Shown piece by piece: positions 62,601 through 64,000 of a DNA stretch of 64,000 nucleotides. The stretch spans positions 1-64,000 of the forward strand of contig NZ_LLYA01000153.1 in the NCBI RefSeq assembly GCF_001440415.1. Reading direction: 5' to 3'. The translations under genes were made by a program, and so were the position numbers. How positions within the stretch are numbered: position 1 is the first letter of the stretch; each line of letters begins with the position of its first letter. The stretch is from Bradyrhizobium retamae (lineage in GTDB: Bacteria > Pseudomonadota > Alphaproteobacteria > Rhizobiales > Xanthobacteraceae). The notes beneath the pieces are model-generated. The model did not search any database. It was not told where the DNA came from and saw only the letters and a list, made by a program, of their open reading frames with translations.

Positions 62601-63563
62601 TTGTCCAGTCAAGGGCAACGCCGGTTGAGCACGAGTTTTACCAGATCCACTGCACCGCGCCGTCTGAAACTCGCGCTAGCGCGATCCGTCAGAAGCGTAG
62701 CGCTCGGCATGCTGGTGTCGTTTTGCGTTACGGGCCTTGCGCTTGGAAAAGACGAAGGCGACGGTGAGGAGGATGCGGCCAAGGCAAAACCAGCCCTGCC
62801 GAACTTCTACCTCGATATGAGAACCATCTACTCGACGCTGCCCGCCGGCTCGCTCTCGATCGGATTCAGCGCGCCTCCGTTGTTATCGAGGCTGGCGAAC
62901 CTTTCCTCGCTCCGAACCCCTACCTCGCCGTCGAGCCAAAGCGTCTCGGTCGACCTGCCCTTGACCGTCGATGTCAACGATCGGCTCTCGGTCTATGGCG
63001 GGGTCAGCGGAGCCACCTCGCAGGCGGGTACCGATCCCTGGACGATGTTCTCGATCTACGCCTTCACCATCGGATTTCAGGCCGACCTCTATCAGCAGAA
63101 CGGCGGAACGTTCCCGACCATCACCATCCAAGCCAACGCGACGCGATCGATTTCGGACGCGCCGCTGGCCACGACGGCCTACAACACCATCCTCGAGGCG
63201 GGCTACGCGCTGGACGCGGACGAGACGCGCGGGTTGCTGGCGGGGATGCAATACACCAGGGTTCTGGTCGATACCCCGCTCGCCCGTGTCAGTCCCGACG
63301 TCATGGGCTATGTCGGCGGCTATTATCAGTGGGACAACAACTGGAAGTTCACCGGCCGCTTCGGCGTGCAATCCTTTGGCGGCGCGCAGCTTCTGAACCT
63401 GACGCCGTTTCCCGCGTTCACGCAGCCGATCGTACGGTTCGATCTCGACCGCATGGACGACGACGACAACAGGCTATTCGGCATCACCGCGCAGATTGCG
63501 TGGACGCCGAAACCGTCCTACCAGCTAACGCTTCGAACGCCGCTCTATGCGATCAAGAATTAG
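62601..63563 (+). CDS. Exported beta-rich hypothetical protein
   Basis: This 320-aa protein has an N-terminal signal (hydrophobic stretch about residues 31-48, cut near LALGKD). A long beta-strand-like sequence follows, with alternating aromatic residues (YGGVSGATS, VMGYVGGYYQWDNNWKFTGRFG) and a final strand ending PLYAIKN. It is probably an outer-membrane or periplasmic beta-barrel of unknown function. The TTG at 62601 is one possible start; TTG at 62625 would still leave the signal intact. Confidence 0.6.
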   Translation: MSSQGQRRLSTSFTRSTAPRRLKLALARSVRSVALGMLVSFCVTGLALGKDEGDGEEDAAKAKPALPNFYLDMRTIYSTLPAGSLSIGFSAPPLLSRLANLSSLRTPTSPSSQSVSVDLPLTVDVNDRLSVYGGVSGATSQAGTDPWTMFSIYAFTIGFQADLYQQNGGTFPTITIQANATRSISDAPLATTAYNTILEAGYALDADETRGLLAGMQYTRVLVDTPLARVSPDVMGYVGGYYQWDNNWKFTGRFGVQSFGGAQLLNLTPFPAFTQPIVRFDLDRMDDDDNRLFGITAQIAWTPKPSYQLTLRTPLYAIKN

Positions 63564-63646
63564 CAGCGAAGCCGCGGCAGGAACGTCAGCCGATGGTCCG
63601 ACAACGGGCGTTGACCGGATCGGAACCGCCTACGATCGGTCTACTC

Positions 63647-64000
63647 TCATGCCGGGTGCGGATCCCGCACAGCCGCGCCGCGCAATAGCTTCCCGATCTC
63701 CGGCTTGCAGGCGCCGCAATTGGTGCCGGCCTTCAGGCGCCGGCCGACGTCGTCAACGCCAGCCGCTCCCTTTTGGATTTCGGCCGAGATTTGGTGCTGC
63801 CCGACGCCGAAGCACGAGCAGACGATCGGCCCGATATCGTCGCCTGTATCGAGCGGCTGCCCCGTCAGCAGCGACATCCGCGCACTAGGTGACAATTCCT
63901 GTTCCGCGAACAGGCCGGAGAGCCACGACCGCGAAACCAGTCGGTGATCGGGTGCGATGAACACGCAACCCTCCAGCCGGCCGTCGCGAACAGCGGCATA
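63647..64000 (-). CDS. nasA: Assimilatory nitrate reductase large subunit, 3' end (partial)
   Basis: The last 117 codons of a molybdopterin enzyme are present, and the gene continues beyond base 64000. The end is a BFD-like [2Fe-2S] domain: CSC in IVCSCFGVGQH, then CGAC in KAGTNCGACKPEIGKLL. This domain at the C-terminus of a nitrate reductase is typical of the NasA/NarB-type assimilatory enzyme. The open frame has no stop from the window edge to 63647. Full identity needs the upstream sequence. Confidence 0.72.
   Translation of the reverse strand, partial: YAAVRDGRLEGCVFIAPDHRLVSRSWLSGLFAEQELSPSARMSLLTGQPLDTGDDIGPIVCSCFGVGQHQISAEIQKGAAGVDDVGRRLKAGTNCGACKPEIGKLLRGAAVRDPHPA

Overview
The window looks like an ordinary chromosomal stretch of a high-GC alphaproteobacterium, most likely Bradyrhizobium or a close relative. 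The basis is gene content (GlpV-type glycerol importer, BA14K-like secreted protein, several fatty acid and CoA genes), rhizobial small conserved proteins, and dispersed palindromic intergenic repeats of the kind common in that genus. No rRNA, tRNA, CRISPR array, transposase or phage gene was recognised. High GC creates long antisense open frames that are not genes.

Layout. 1-7910: a minus-strand glycerol operon, glpD-glpS-glpT-glpP-glpQ-glpU-glpV, mostly joined by 4-nt start/stop overlaps and closed by a hairpin terminator. 7911-11006: an apparent insertion between glpD and its regulator glpR, holding a RidA/LysR pair, a stranded copy of the glpR 3' end, and an EamA-exporter/CGNR-regulator pair. 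11003-11845: intact glpR. 12082-13320: small secreted or unknown proteins. 13324-19398: a fatty acid beta-oxidation operon (fadE, thiolase, FadJ-type enzyme, thioesterase). 19652-25641: a mixed cell-envelope and redox region (small membrane protein, SMP-30-like protein, serine hydrolase, K+ channel, L,D-transpeptidase, flavin reductase). 25823-30849: an RND efflux operon with a TetR regulator and a clear palindromic operator. 31097-35692: H1-like basic protein, YcaQ-type DNA glycosylase, OmpA-family protein with a CRP-like site upstream, GT39 glycosyltransferase. 36076-46870: single metabolic genes (VOC, enoyl-CoA hydratases, cupin, a frameshifted 2-hydroxyacid dehydrogenase, FKBP, gamma-glutamyltransferase, trhO, slyX, hemE, GMC oxidoreductase, MarR).

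47082-53806 is a compact plus-strand catabolic operon: GntR regulator, an NMT1-type ABC importer with two different permeases, a NodB-fold hydrolase, a fumarylacetoacetate-hydrolase-family enzyme and a half-length MetE-like zinc methyltransferase. Its substrate is unknown, and it is the best candidate here for an undescribed pathway. 54494-55761 is a translationally coupled pair: a membrane-anchored Tlde1/DUF2778 protein and a small partner.

55950-62292 is a cytochrome P450/ferredoxin catabolic region in two paralogous halves. One half is intact and faces a TetR gene. The other lost the 5' end of its P450 in a deletion that fused it to the truncated remains of a GntR gene. The window ends with a predicted exported beta-rich protein and the 3' end of an assimilatory nitrate reductase that continues past base 64000.

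The strongest observations are: complementary active-site losses in the two glycerol ATPases, which predict one degenerate and one canonical ATP site; the rearranged glpR-glpD interval; the P450-GntR deletion scar; and the unknown MetE-like/ABC operon.
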